From: Candidatus Binatia bacterium
GTDB lineage: Bacteria; Desulfobacterota; Binatia; UBA1149; JAJCZL01
Direction of reading: 5' to 3'
Length of the DNA: 50,775 bases
Assembly: GCA_028278325.1 (NCBI GenBank)
Contig: JANQEO010000334.1
Coordinates: 1 to 50,775, forward strand
A program made the translations under genes and the position numbers. The number at the start of each line of letters is the position of its first letter. Positions within the stretch are counted from its first letter, which is position 1. The notes under the pieces are model-generated. The model was not told the origin of the DNA. It saw only the letters and a program-made list of their open reading frames with translations, and did no database searches. Positions 17,106 to 24,909 of this stretch are shown here, piece by piece.

Positions 17106-18024
17106 GGCTGTCCTCCTGGACAGGGGTGGGTGCCGGCGTACCCTTGGCACGGGCCGCGGCTTCCAGCTTCTCGATGATCAGGGTGGCGTTCTCAGCGGAG
17201 AGATCCTCGAGCCGAGAAGCGCCGTACGCGGCAAGTCTCTCGTCGAGGACACGTGATATGATATCCGATTCGGCAATCAGGATTCGCAGCCTCACCAGCT
17301 GCTCTTCACTCACCAAACGAACTGTCTCCGCCGGCCGCGCGAGCGACTCCTTGCCCAGGGCCCGCTCCAGACGGTCGTAGCCGACTTCGAAGTGACCGTG
17401 CGGCAACTTGCCCGAGCGGTCCTTCAATGTCTCGGCCATGTGCCGGCCCGAGTCGTCGCGGTAAAGCCGCAGGATCGAGTCGAACAGGTATGGGAGTGAC
17501 TTCTCGCCGTCGAACGTCTCGCCGACTGCCCGCATGAACCCTTGATCCGCGTAAAGGACCTTCTGCCGTGCGGTGACGATGACGTTCATGTCCAGAGCGA
17601 TGAGCTTGCGGACGAGTTCCTTCCACTCGGCCTTGATCGTCATCCAGTCCTTCGCTTGGAATGCGTAGTACTCCAGGCGGTGGCCCTTCGACCCCTTGTT
17701 CCGGCGCAGGAAGATGTCGCTCCACTTGGCCTGGAGCGCGTCCCAGTAGACGGTGATCGGGTCGATCACGAGGGTTCGGAAGTCGTGCTCGTTGGCGAGC
17801 AGCCAGTCGACCGCAGCTGCGATCTCGTCCGCGGTCGTGGCCTTCAGGACGTCGAAGGTGAAGTCGGCACCGTAGTGCTCCGTGCCGCCCTCGAGGTCGA
17901 TCACGGCGGGCGATGGGAACTGGAGCGCGAGCGTGGTCTTGCCGGCGCCCGAGTCTCCCCAGAGGAATAGCTTGAGCCTCCGCTCGCCCGCAGCCGCTCG
18001 CATGAAGGGTGCAGAGGTTGTCAT
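17092..18024 (-). CDS. RecA/Sak4-like phage ATPase (AAA_24 type)
   Basis: 310 aa. Walker A GDSGAGKTT lies near residue 25, followed by AVIDLEGGTEHYG, the Walker B-like LVIDPITVYW and the sensor-like NVIVTARQK. This is the layout of phage nucleotide-binding proteins that act as single-strand annealing or recombination ATPases. The start at ATG 18022-18024 is preferred over the one at 18030. It forms an ATGA overlap with the stop of the preceding gene, and AAGGAG is better spaced from it. With the DUF669-like protein and the ERCC4-type nuclease it makes a plausible recombination module. Confidence 0.8.
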   Translation of the reverse strand: MTTSAPFMRAAAGERRLKLFLWGDSGAGKTTLALQFPSPAVIDLEGGTEHYGADFTFDVLKATTADEIAAAVDWLLANEHDFRTLVIDPITVYWDALQAKWSDIFLRRNKGSKGHRLEYYAFQAKDWMTIKAEWKELVRKLIALDMNVIVTARQKVLYADQGFMRAVGETFDGEKSLPYLFDSILRLYRDDSGRHMAETLKDRSGKLPHGHFEVGYDRLERALGKESLARPAETVRLVSEEQLVRLRILIAESDIISRVLDERLAAYGASRLEDLSAENATLIIEKLEAAARAKGTPAPTPVQEDSHAES

Positions 18025-18305
18025 GTGCATGGCTCCTTTCCCCTTCGATCGATCTTGTAGGCCCGCTCGCCGATCTCGCAGGACAGGAGCCCGACGAAGA
18101 CCCGTGCGATGTCCTGGCCAACGTCGTTACTGGCATCGATCCAACAGGACCGCGCCTCTTCGTCGAGCTCGAACGCAGCGTCGAGGTTGACCTTCGCCCT
18201 GCCATGCAGCCCCTCGACTGCCGTCACGGCGAGCAGAAGGGTCTCGGCGATATCGGTCATGTTGACGCCGGGTTCGAATTCGTAGCTGTATGCTGTGTAC
18301 TTCAT
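18021..18305 (-). CDS. 94-aa protein of unknown function
   Basis: The ATG start gives a protein with no motif I recognise. It is acidic in the middle (AAFELDEEARSCWIDASNDV) and basic at the C-terminus, and most of it is probably helical (MTDIAETLLLAVTAVEGLHGRAKV). Its stop overlaps the start of the RecA-like ATPase gene in an ATGA arrangement and it lies 55 bp downstream of the sigma-like gene, so it belongs to the replication operon. Confidence 0.6.
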   Translation of the reverse strand: MKYTAYSYEFEPGVNMTDIAETLLLAVTAVEGLHGRAKVNLDAAFELDEEARSCWIDASNDVGQDIARVFVGLLSCEIGERAYKIDRRGKEPCT

Positions 18306-18360
18306 GGCTTCTCCTTCTCGGGATTGGCCGCGGCGCCTGACCGACGCCCCTACTGCTCAT

Positions 18361-18984
18361 CTACCGGAATCGCTCGCGATCTGACGGAGGAAATCTCAGA
18401 TAATCGGCAAGCCGCCCCTCGCGCAGGAGCACACGCAGTTTCTCAAGCCGATAACCGACTGTCGTACGGGGAATTGCGTAGTCCCTGGCGATCTCGGCCA
18501 CGGTCGCCCCCTGATATAGGAGAACCGCCAGGCGCTTGAGTTCGGAGGGAAGGTCAGCCAGCGCGCGACTCAGATCGATTTCGATATCTCGGGTCTCGAA
18601 ATCAGGTTCACCGGGTTCTCGCTTCAAACCGAGATATATCTCTCGATCAAGCAGATCGTGTCGGCTGCGGGAATCTCCGTCGTCGTTTCTCGGCTCTTCA
18701 TCAAGGGATACATGGAGCACGTCCGCGCCTCGCTTCGCGGCACGCCGGGCCTCAATCAGAGTGGCGACCCGTCGATTGACAACCGTGTACGCGAACTGGC
18801 GCTCGTTCCCTTTGGACGGATCGAATCCGTCGGCACGAACCAAGAGATCGAGGATGAGCTCTTGCTCGATGTCTTCGCGGTCACCCTTCGTGAAGCCTCG
18901 CGCCTTCGCGAGTTGGCGGGCTTTCTTGCGGACAAACGATCTGGATTCGGAGAGCAGGCGCGCCTGCAGGGAATCGGCATCCAT
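18361..18984 (-). CDS. Sigma-70/ECF-like regulator
   Basis: 207 aa, ATG with GAGGAG upstream. The N-terminal half resembles sigma region 2 (FTKGDREDIEQELILDLLVRADGF, NERQFAYTVVNRRVATLIEARRAAKR). The C-terminal half carries a region 4-type helix-turn-helix (LPSELKRLAVLLYQGATVAEIARDYAIPRTTV, then YRLEKLRVLL). Phage and element genomes often encode sigma-like proteins that switch on late or replication genes. As a relatively upstream gene of the leftward block it could control that block. The long charged linker between the halves (DVLHVSLDEEPRNDDGDSR) is typical of such proteins. Confidence 0.75.
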   Translation of the reverse strand: MDADSLQARLLSESRSFVRKKARQLAKARGFTKGDREDIEQELILDLLVRADGFDPSKGNERQFAYTVVNRRVATLIEARRAAKRGADVLHVSLDEEPRNDDGDSRSRHDLLDREIYLGLKREPGEPDFETRDIEIDLSRALADLPSELKRLAVLLYQGATVAEIARDYAIPRTTVGYRLEKLRVLLREGRLADYLRFPPSDRERFR

Positions 18985-19057
18985 CGGATTCTCCTCGGGG
19001 CTGAGGAGTCCGCTTGGGTGCCGTGGCTAGGCGATCAGTCGCGTGCGCAGCAATAGG

Positions 19058-19111
19058 AGCGGAGGCCGAGCGAGTTCGTCGTCAGCGACGACACCCACAG
19101 CGACCTCCGCT
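19058..19111. other. Hairpin upstream of the sigma-like gene
   Basis: AGCGGAGG (19058-19065) pairs with CCTCCGCT (19104-19111), and an inner CGTCGTC/GACGAC stem lies between them. No U-run follows on either strand. It sits in the gap between the sigma-like gene and the 108-aa gene and may be an attenuator, a processing site or part of a small RNA. Confidence 0.4.
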
Positions 19112-19156
19112 TAGCTTCCGGTTAGCTGTCTGATGTTCGTGTTGTGGTTCTGGCCT

Positions 19157-19483
19157 CTAGCTCTCTTCCATCTCAAACGAGAACGGCAAGCCGTTCTTCA
19201 CGACGAGGCGATGGACGACACCGTTCTCGATCCGCGCGAACATCTCTATCAGTTCGATGACTTGCTTCTTGAGTGTGAACGCATCCTGCATTGCGTCTTC
19301 TCGCGGACCGTTCGTGCCACCGATCTTGTACTCGGTGACGATCGTGACGCGGTCGTCTTGCCTCGGTTCTCCGGCGATGATGGGTAGGTTCTCGATCCGG
19401 CCGTAGTTCATGGACTGCATCGTGCGGATCAGAACGCGCCAGGGACGGCTGAGATCCTCGAAGTGGTCGTGCTGTTCGCTCAT
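19157..19483 (-). CDS. 108-aa protein of unknown function
   Basis: ATG start preceded by GGAAGG. The protein is mixed-charge and soluble, with segments WRVLIRTMQSMNYGRIENLP, IAGEPRQDDRVTIVTEYKIGG and a helical stretch FTLKKQVIELIEMFARIE. I recognise no domain. Its good start signals, coding-like composition and position in the leftward block support a real gene. Confidence 0.55.
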   Translation of the reverse strand: MSEQHDHFEDLSRPWRVLIRTMQSMNYGRIENLPIIAGEPRQDDRVTIVTEYKIGGTNGPREDAMQDAFTLKKQVIELIEMFARIENGVVHRLVVKNGLPFSFEMEES

Positions 19484-19506
19484 TTACGAAACCTTCCGAC
19501 ACGCGA

Positions 19507-19551
19507 AAGCCCCCAGGAGCGCGACACTGCGAGCTTGCTCCATGGGGGCTT
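19507..19551. terminator. Strong hairpin, possible terminator between leftward genes
   Basis: AAGCCCCC (19507-19514) plus AGGAGC pairs with GCTCC and GGGGGCTT (19544-19551), giving a stem of about 13 bp with one small bulge. There is no U-run on either side, so a protein-independent terminator is possible but not typical. It lies directly upstream of the 108-aa gene and may isolate it from the unknown genes further upstream. Confidence 0.4.
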
Positions 19552-19651
19552 GACCGGCATTGCCGGCCTCGCGGAGTTCATTGCTAGACGGAATCGCAGT
19601 GCCGCCTAACCACTCCGGTCAGATCGTTATAGACTATTGGGGAGAAACGAT

Positions 19652-20827
19652 TTAATCAGGGCGCGGTCTACGTAGATTACGTGCACGCGGACCGAGAATG
19701 CGCCCCTCACTATCGGCCTGGGCTGCATCCAGGTCAGCGCAATCGTTCATGTCGCCGACGTAGTCCAACTTCAAACGAGATCTTGGACTGTCATCCAGTA
19801 CGGCGGCAACGGATAGCCGCACGCGGTAGCCCTCGTCTACGTCGCGACCCAGTTTCGGAATTATGCCTTGCGGGAACCCAGCATCCGTCAGGGTTTGCGC
19901 GGTGTTGGAAAACAAAGTGCGAGTCTTTGGGAGCGAATCACTAATGCCTCTCCGTCTGCTGCTTGCTGCATTCAATTCGTTGGAGTACGCCCGATCGATG
20001 AAGTGTGCCAAGGGAGCGGGCTCTTCCTTCTCGTAATCATTCAGCAAGTCCTCCATCAGGATCTGCTGTTTCGTGACTCTACTTGATCGAATCCGAAACT
20101 CATGCTCGGCGGTGATCTCGCCGCGCGATGTAGCCTTCAGCCATAGACCGCCAGGCTCCGTATTCCTCCACCGAAGAACGGTTTCGATCTCCGGCCTTAT
20201 AGGCCGCTCGTTAGAAGGAGGAAGAATTCGAACGATTCTGCTCCTCGGTACTTTCTTCGATCTCGGCCTGAGAATCTTGTAGATGTCCAGTTCGAGCCGA
20301 TCAAGATAGCTCTGCAGATCAAGCATAGAGCGGTCGTCAAAGACACCATCCCGCTGAAACTTCTTCAATTTGCTATCCGCGAGGCCCTCGACGAACACAT
20401 CGAGTAGCTTACGTCGGCTTGTAGTGTCTCTCAGAGTCTCGATTTGAACCGTCAGGATCGCACGCTGTGCGAACTGGGGAGCCCCAAAAACGACGAAAGG
20501 CGCACGTGCCACGTTGAGGTCAAACAACTCCGCGTACGCTTCATATTCACCACGCAGATACCAACCCCTGTCCCCGACCGTTTCGAGTTCTTGCCTGTAC
20601 TCTGTAGAGCGCTTGGCTTCGGTGTCACGCAACTCATCTGTCATGAGCTTCGCGTACGTACTGTCGGTCTGGACCGGATCTCCAATCGGCCGCCAATGGA
20701 GAATCGCTCCGCCGGCTTTTCCAAGCTGCCGGGCGTACGTGTACATGAACTCATGGTAGCGGAGCTCGAGATCGGAAACGGTATAAGCGAAGATCCCGGG
20801 TGCTCGTCCGGAATCGAGATCGCTCAC
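19652..20827 (-). CDS. 391-aa protein of unknown function
   Basis: GTG start overlapping the stop of the upstream small gene (GTGA). The N-terminal third is helical (LELRYHEFMYTYARQLGKAG) with FVVFGAPQFAQRAILTVQIE. The middle holds a charged helical region (LQSYLDRLELDIYKILRPRSKK). The C-terminal part is rich in basic and acidic residues (LRLDY-type beta segments, RILGPRARNLRRPRPD at the end). No signal peptide or membrane segment is visible and no family is recognised. Together with the 52-aa basic protein it forms the first transcription unit of the leftward block. Confidence 0.55.
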   Translation of the reverse strand: MSDLDSGRAPGIFAYTVSDLELRYHEFMYTYARQLGKAGGAILHWRPIGDPVQTDSTYAKLMTDELRDTEAKRSTEYRQELETVGDRGWYLRGEYEAYAELFDLNVARAPFVVFGAPQFAQRAILTVQIETLRDTTSRRKLLDVFVEGLADSKLKKFQRDGVFDDRSMLDLQSYLDRLELDIYKILRPRSKKVPRSRIVRILPPSNERPIRPEIETVLRWRNTEPGGLWLKATSRGEITAEHEFRIRSSRVTKQQILMEDLLNDYEKEEPAPLAHFIDRAYSNELNAASSRRRGISDSLPKTRTLFSNTAQTLTDAGFPQGIIPKLGRDVDEGYRVRLSVAAVLDDSPRSRLKLDYVGDMNDCADLDAAQADSEGRILGPRARNLRRPRPD

Positions 20828-20982
20828 TTCTTGTTCCCGGAATTGGCAGTCGAGCCAACCGAGCTGTTCGGGTTGACCTGGACGGTCGTTGCTTGACCGG
20901 CGCTCGCAGCTGGACCGAATCCCTTCTCGCCGTGCTTACCACCGACTGGGCGGACGTTCGTATTCTTTGTCTTGCTGGCCAT
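20824..20982 (-). CDS. Small basic glycine/asparagine-rich protein
   Basis: 52 aa from the ATG at 20980-20982 (MASKTKNTNVRPVGGKHGEKG), rich in K, G, N and S, low-complexity and probably disordered. The frame is open back to 21117, but the start at 20982 has AAGGGA upstream and avoids an unnatural cysteine-containing extension. Its stop overlaps the GTG of the 391-aa gene, suggesting co-translation. Function unknown. Confidence 0.45.
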   Translation of the reverse strand: MASKTKNTNVRPVGGKHGEKGFGPAASAGQATTVQVNPNSSVGSTANSGNKK

Positions 20983-21109
20983 ATCGACAACTTCCCTTGT
21001 CTCTGGGCGAATCCGCCCTCCGTCGTTTTCCCGCTGCTTCCGGTAGATCCCTGGTAGAAGCAACCGGCCGCCAACGGGGCTTGATCGACACATAGCAGGG
21101 AACCCTACG

Positions 21110-21340
21110 ATGGTCAACCGACTTGAGGCGAAAAACAGCCGAATACTTGTGGAGATCGCGGAGATAATCGCCGAGGGATATCTGCGGATCTTTGGAAAAC
21201 GAGGAGGATTGGGACGCTCTCGAGACCGTGACCAGCGACTATCTGCCTGTCCTCCAACTAATTACCTTGATACCGCCGCCCCGAGGAGTGATAGATACAG
21301 CGTCAACGCGGACGCAAGTCATTCCACAGAAAGGGGTTAG
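21110..21340 (+). CDS. Possible small or broken gene at the start of the mobility block
   Basis: The first 30 codons (MVNRLEAKNSRILVEIAEIIAEGYLRIFGK) look like a natural helical protein, while the rest is arginine/serine-rich and less convincing. It may be a gene with a frameshifted tail. It is the first rightward open frame after the divergent junction with the leftward block. No domain is recognised. Confidence 0.35.
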   Translation: MVNRLEAKNSRILVEIAEIIAEGYLRIFGKRGGLGRSRDRDQRLSACPPTNYLDTAAPRSDRYSVNADASHSTERG

Positions 21341-21343
21341 CAC

Positions 21344-21604
21344 ATGAAGGGCGGACAAGATAGCCGGATCGCGGAAACCACACGAAGGCGCCTCCAGGAC
21401 AAGCTTTCCGATCCCAGGATCCCCGACCACGAGAACCCCGAGTTTCTCTTCTCCTTGACCAGCAACGACTTGCTGCTCGCCATCCTGGCCGGCGTCACCG
21501 ATCCCCACGAGTCGGCCAGGAACGAGCTCGCGAATCGGGGGATAGACGCGACCGGCCGCAACGTCGGATTCGAGCGCGCCCGCAGAGCCTGGGGGATCGA
21601 GTGA
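21344..21604 (+). CDS. 86-aa protein of the mobility block
   Basis: ATG preceded by AAAGGGG. It has a charged N-terminus (RIAETTRRRLQDKLSDPRIP) and a helical C-terminal half (LLLAILAGVTDPHESARNEL). No domain is recognised. The stop TGA overlaps the ATG of the next gene, as is repeated through this block, supporting an operon of coupled small genes that leads into the serine recombinase. Confidence 0.5.
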   Translation: MKGGQDSRIAETTRRRLQDKLSDPRIPDHENPEFLFSLTSNDLLLAILAGVTDPHESARNELANRGIDATGRNVGFERARRAWGIE

Positions 21605-21846
21605 TGGCTACGGTGGCGCGAGAGCTCTGGATCCATGACGGCGGCGAGATTTCGTGCGCCGGTCACTTCGGCAGCTACGCGAGGGCGGCCCTTCAGAGCA
21701 GGCCAACCGCCCACCTCCTTCACACGCCAATCGGGTCTTGGGAGCGACTGTCCAAGGCCGACTGCGATCAGCTCACCGAGATGGGATGCACCGCCGTGTG
21801 CGAGACGTGCACTGCCCGTGAGCGACGAGCCGGGAGGTCGGCGTGA
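21604..21846 (+). CDS. 80-aa cysteine-containing small protein
   Basis: The ATG lies in a TGATG overlap with the preceding gene. A C-terminal CxxC-type cluster (MGCTAVCETCTARERR) and C21 (GEISCAGHFGSY) could bind a metal. No family recognised. The stop codon overlaps the start of the next small gene. Confidence 0.45.
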   Translation: MATVARELWIHDGGEISCAGHFGSYARAALQSRPTAHLLHTPIGSWERLSKADCDQLTEMGCTAVCETCTARERRAGRSA

Positions 21847-21938
21847 TGACCGCCCACGAGATTGCCGAGGCACTTATGGGGCTGGCTGCGACCAGCGACA
21901 CCGACCTCACGGAGTTCTGCGTTGCTCCGGCCGAGTAA
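21846..21938 (+). CDS. 30-aa small open frame in the coupled series
   Basis: MTAHEIAEALMGLAATSDTD followed by LTEFCVAPAE. Its ATG overlaps the upstream stop in a TGATG junction, the same coupling used by its neighbours, which is the main reason to list it. It is too short for any family assignment. Confidence 0.3.
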   Translation: MTAHEIAEALMGLAATSDTDLTEFCVAPAE

Positions 21939-21959
21939 AGCATCTGAGTCGCTGACGAG

Positions 21960-22061
21960 GTGAATTACAAGGAAGCCGAAATCCTGACCTGCAACGCCGG
22001 CTTCGTTCTCCGGCTGAGCGACAGGACCGAGTTCCAGATCACAGTGGTACGAAGCCGCTGA
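21960..22061 (+). CDS. 33-aa small open frame
   Basis: GTG start, reading NYKEAEILTCNAGFVLRLSD and then RTEFQITVVRSR. The beta-like pattern is protein-like, and small genes of this kind are often found in front of DUF2924 and recombinase genes in integrative elements. Evidence is limited to composition and context. Confidence 0.35.
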   Translation: MNYKEAEILTCNAGFVLRLSDRTEFQITVVRSR

Positions 22062-22074
22062 ATGGAGAACCGAC

Positions 22075-22380
22075 ATGGTTACGAAAAAGACGAGCAAGAA
22101 AACCACGAAGAAGAAGACGACCCGGAAGCGTTCAACTTCCAAGCGACCGGCTGCGAAGAAGACCGCCGCGAAGGATCGTGACCCTCGCCTGCCGGCAGTC
22201 GGCGACAAGCTGGTTCGCGAGTTCAAAGGCCGCAACATCGAGGTACTCGTGACCGAGGACGGCTTCGAGTACGAAGACCAGACCTTCAAGAGCATCTCGG
22301 CGGTCGCACGCCGCATCGTCGGCTACCAGATCAGCGGCCCCGTCTTCTTCAAGCTCGACAAGCCGAGCGAGAAGAAGTGA
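22075..22380 (+). CDS. DUF2924 C-terminal-like protein with a histone H1-like lysine-rich tail
   Basis: 101 aa. The N-terminus is a run of K, T, R and A (KKTSKKTTKKKTTRKR and on to residue 33). It is followed by a compact domain, VGDKLVREFKGRNIEVLVTE and then FEYEDQTFKSISAVARRIVG, which is the C-terminal motif of DUF2924 proteins. The lysine tail probably binds DNA. The following gene encodes a full-length paralogue, with stop and start overlapping by one base. Confidence 0.65.
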   Translation: MVTKKTSKKTTKKKTTRKRSTSKRPAAKKTAAKDRDPRLPAVGDKLVREFKGRNIEVLVTEDGFEYEDQTFKSISAVARRIVGYQISGPVFFKLDKPSEKK

Positions 22381-22868
22381 TGGCAGAGCCGAGCATCACA
22401 GCCCAGGTGGCTGCTCTCCAGAAGATGTCGGTCGCGATGTTGCGAAAGCGGTGGCTCGACGTGTTCGGAGAACCAACACGGCAACGCCACCGCCGTTTTC
22501 TTATCAAACGACTCGCCGCCGCCATCCAGAACGACACCGGCCCGAAGCTCACCGCCGAGGAGGAAACCAAGGTCGAGGAATACCGGGCCATGCTACGGCA
22601 GATGCCACCCGAGAAGTGGTTCCCGGGCAAGCAATGTCGGCCGCGGAGGAAGCCCAAGAAGCCTCCTCAGCGTCGAGAGCTCACACCAGGAAACGTCGTC
22701 ACAAAAATGCACGACGGCCAGGAGATCGCCGTCACGGTCCGCGAAGACGGATTCGAGTGGCAGGGCCAGGTCTATCGGTCGCTGTCCGCCGTGGCCAAGG
22801 AGGTCACCGGCACGACGTGGAATGGGTGGAGGTGGTTCGGCCTCGACAAGAAAGGAAGTCGAAAGTGA
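22380..22868 (+). CDS. DUF2924 protein
   Basis: 162 aa from the ATG at 22380-22382. The N-terminal part fits DUF2924 (QVAALQKMSVAMLRKRWLDVFG, then RQRHRRFLIKRLAAAIQ). The C-terminal part (LTPGNVVTKMHDGQEIAVTV, FEWQGQVYRSLSAVAKEVTG) closely parallels the preceding 101-aa protein. DUF2924 genes are characteristic companions of large serine recombinases in integrative elements. A role as recombination directionality factor or accessory DNA-binding protein is often suspected, not proven. Confidence 0.8.
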   Translation: MAEPSITAQVAALQKMSVAMLRKRWLDVFGEPTRQRHRRFLIKRLAAAIQNDTGPKLTAEEETKVEEYRAMLRQMPPEKWFPGKQCRPRRKPKKPPQRRELTPGNVVTKMHDGQEIAVTVREDGFEWQGQVYRSLSAVAKEVTGTTWNGWRWFGLDKKGSRK

Positions 22869-23020
22869 GCGAGACATCGAAGGACGCGCAGCCCGAGACC
22901 GGGAATCACGAGAGGCCGTGGACAGAAGAAGAGCGCCGTCGAGTAGCGAAGTTCTTCGATCTGCTCCACAAGATCGACCTCCGGCTGAGGGCACGAGATG
23001 AGCACTGCGACAAAGACTGA
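22865..23020 (+). CDS. 51-aa protein overlapping the serine recombinase start
   Basis: GTG start within a coupled junction (four-base overlap with the DUF2924 stop). The sequence is acidic then basic and helical (WTEEERRRVAKFFDLLHKID). Its last 23 bases overlap the recombinase start. Small proteins of this size occur at the same position in related elements. Function unknown. Confidence 0.45.
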   Translation: MSETSKDAQPETGNHERPWTEEERRRVAKFFDLLHKIDLRLRARDEHCDKD

Positions 23021-24563
23021 GCGGAGGACCGTCCGCTGCGCGATCTACACGCGGAAATCAGTCTCCGAGGGCCTCGACCAGGACTTCAATTCGCTCGACG
23101 CCCAGCGGGAGGCCGGGGAGGCGTACATCAAGAGCCAGAGGGCCGAGGGCTGGGTTTGCATGGACGAGAGATATGACGACGGCGGATTCTCCGGCGGAAC
23201 CCTCGAGCGGCCAGCTCTGCTTGCCCTCCTAAGCGACATCGAGGCCGGCGAGATTGACACCGTGGTCGTCTACAAAGTGGACCGCCTGTCCCGGTCCCTT
23301 CTCGACTTCTCAAAGCTCGTCGAGGTCTTCGACAAGCACGACGTGAGCTTCGTGTCGGTCACCCAGCCGATCAACACGGCGGACTCCACGGGCCGACTGA
23401 TGCTGAACATCCTGCTCTCGTTTGCCCAATTCGAGCGCGAGGTCATCGCCGACCGGACGCGGGACAAGATGTGCGCAGCTCGCCGACGCGGGAAGTGGGT
23501 GGGCGGTTACCCGGTGCTCGGCTACGACGTGCACCCCGATGGCGGCCGCCTGGTCGTGAACCAGGACGAGGCGCCCATGGTCCGGGAGTTGTTCCGCCTC
23601 TATACGAAGCACCGCTCTCTCTCCAAAGTGACGGCCGAACTCCAGCGACGGGGCTGGACCGCCAAATCCTGGACGACGAAGAGAGGCAGGCGTCGCGAGG
23701 GAAATCTGTTCTCGAAGTCCACGCTTCAACGTCACCTCACGAATGTCACCTACATCGGATGCGTCGAGCACCAGGGACAGGTCTATCCGGGGGAGCACGA
23801 CGGGATCATCCGGAAGGCGACCTTCGACAAGGTTCAGGAGGTCCTGGCTGAGAATCGGGTGTCGGGGCGGACGAAGTCGAAGAACAAGTATGGCTTCTTG
23901 CTCCGAGGATTGCTCCGGTGCTCGGCGTGCGGAACCGCTTACGTCCCAACGACCAGCAAGAAACGGAACACGGTATACAGGTACTACACCTGCTCAGGCG
24001 CGCAGAAGAACGGCTGGAGGACCTGCCCGAAGCCCAACCTGCAGGCCCACCAAATGGAGCAGACCATCGTCGACCAGATCCGCGTGATCGGCCAGGACCC
24101 GAAGCTGCAGGCCGCGACCTTGCGCGAGGTCCACCGGGCGGCGCGGGAGACGCGGTCCACATTGGACGCCGAGGAGCGGTCGCTTAGGAAGGATCTCGAC
24201 ACGGCCGAGGCCGAGAAGACCGGCCTCCTGCGCGCCCTGGCTGGCGGTGAGGCATGCGGAGCGGCGATTTCCGACCGCCTGGCCGACCTCGAGGACCGGA
24301 CCGCCACGTTGGCCATTAGGTTGGCTGAGATCGACAGGGAGCGAGCGGAAGCAGAGAGGGCCGTCGTGGACCCAGACGAGCTGACCACCGCTCTCAACCT
24401 ATTCGACCCCGTCTGGGAGGTGCTCCACGCCCCGGAGCGGGCCCGCATCATCGAGCTCCTGATCGACAGGATCGAGTACGACGGCGCGGCCGACCGCCTT
24501 GCCGTCACGTTCCACCCGACCGGGATCAAGGCTCTGGCGGAGGAGGTGGCCACATGCGAGTAG
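22998..24563 (+). CDS. Large serine recombinase
   Basis: 521 aa. The resolvase domain (residues about 12-160) carries the nucleophile Ser21 in CAIYTRKSVSEGLDQ, with SLDAQREAGEAYI, YKVDRLSRSLLDF and FAQFEREVIADRTRDK. A recombinase domain (about 170-280) follows, then a zinc ribbon (LRCSACGTAYV and the CSGAQKNGWRTCPKP pair) and a long coiled coil. All catalytic motifs look intact. It would integrate or excise the element, or one module of it. The gene ends by overlapping a small HTH gene and, unlike the remnant at 1082-1447, does not end in an att-like sequence. Confidence 0.92.
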   Translation: MSTATKTERRTVRCAIYTRKSVSEGLDQDFNSLDAQREAGEAYIKSQRAEGWVCMDERYDDGGFSGGTLERPALLALLSDIEAGEIDTVVVYKVDRLSRSLLDFSKLVEVFDKHDVSFVSVTQPINTADSTGRLMLNILLSFAQFEREVIADRTRDKMCAARRRGKWVGGYPVLGYDVHPDGGRLVVNQDEAPMVRELFRLYTKHRSLSKVTAELQRRGWTAKSWTTKRGRRREGNLFSKSTLQRHLTNVTYIGCVEHQGQVYPGEHDGIIRKATFDKVQEVLAENRVSGRTKSKNKYGFLLRGLLRCSACGTAYVPTTSKKRNTVYRYYTCSGAQKNGWRTCPKPNLQAHQMEQTIVDQIRVIGQDPKLQAATLREVHRAARETRSTLDAEERSLRKDLDTAEAEKTGLLRALAGGEACGAAISDRLADLEDRTATLAIRLAEIDRERAEAERAVVDPDELTTALNLFDPVWEVLHAPERARIIELLIDRIEYDGAADRLAVTFHPTGIKALAEEVATCE

Positions 24564-24787
24564 AGGTGTCCGTGGACTGGACCAGGAAGCCCGAAGAGCC
24601 CCGCGAGGATTCACTTCCAAACGACCTCTCGCCCCCGCGGTCCCGGGCCGAACGGCGGCTCTGGTACATCGCTGTAGCGCGAGAGATCGAGGCGGGCGTG
24701 CGGGCGGGGGAGTTCGCGTCCTACGCGGATGTCGCCCGGAGGTGTGGAGTGTCGCGAGCGAGATTGAGCCGGTTGGAACACGTATAG
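24554..24787 (+). CDS. Small HTH protein downstream of the recombinase, possibly truncated
   Basis: 77 aa, starting 10 bp inside the recombinase 3' end. The C-terminal half holds a helix-turn-helix (FASYADVARRCGVSRARLSR). Homologous companions of serine recombinases, as I remember them, usually continue past this HTH for another 30-40 residues, whereas this one stops at RLEHV, so it may have lost its tail at the boundary with the AT-rich cargo. It could control recombinase expression. Confidence 0.6.
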   Translation: MRVEVSVDWTRKPEEPREDSLPNDLSPPRSRAERRLWYIAVAREIEAGVRAGEFASYADVARRCGVSRARLSRLEHV

Positions 24788-24836
24788 TTTTCCGCCATGC
24801 AGGGTCCCAAGTCCTGTGCTAGAATATCCGCACCAT

Positions 24837-24868
24837 GATGCCTATCTGCGGCATCACAATAGCGTTTT
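24837..24868 (+). terminator. Weak terminator after the recombinase operon
   Basis: GATGCC and GGCATC form a short stem with a seven-base loop, and a run of five T follows after about eight bases. The spacing is longer than in a classical intrinsic terminator, so this is tentative. It sits where the GC-rich core gives way to AT-rich cargo. Confidence 0.3.
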
Positions 24869-24909
24869 TGTTACATGCCAAGTACGCGATCTCTCGGGAG
24901 GCTTAGACA

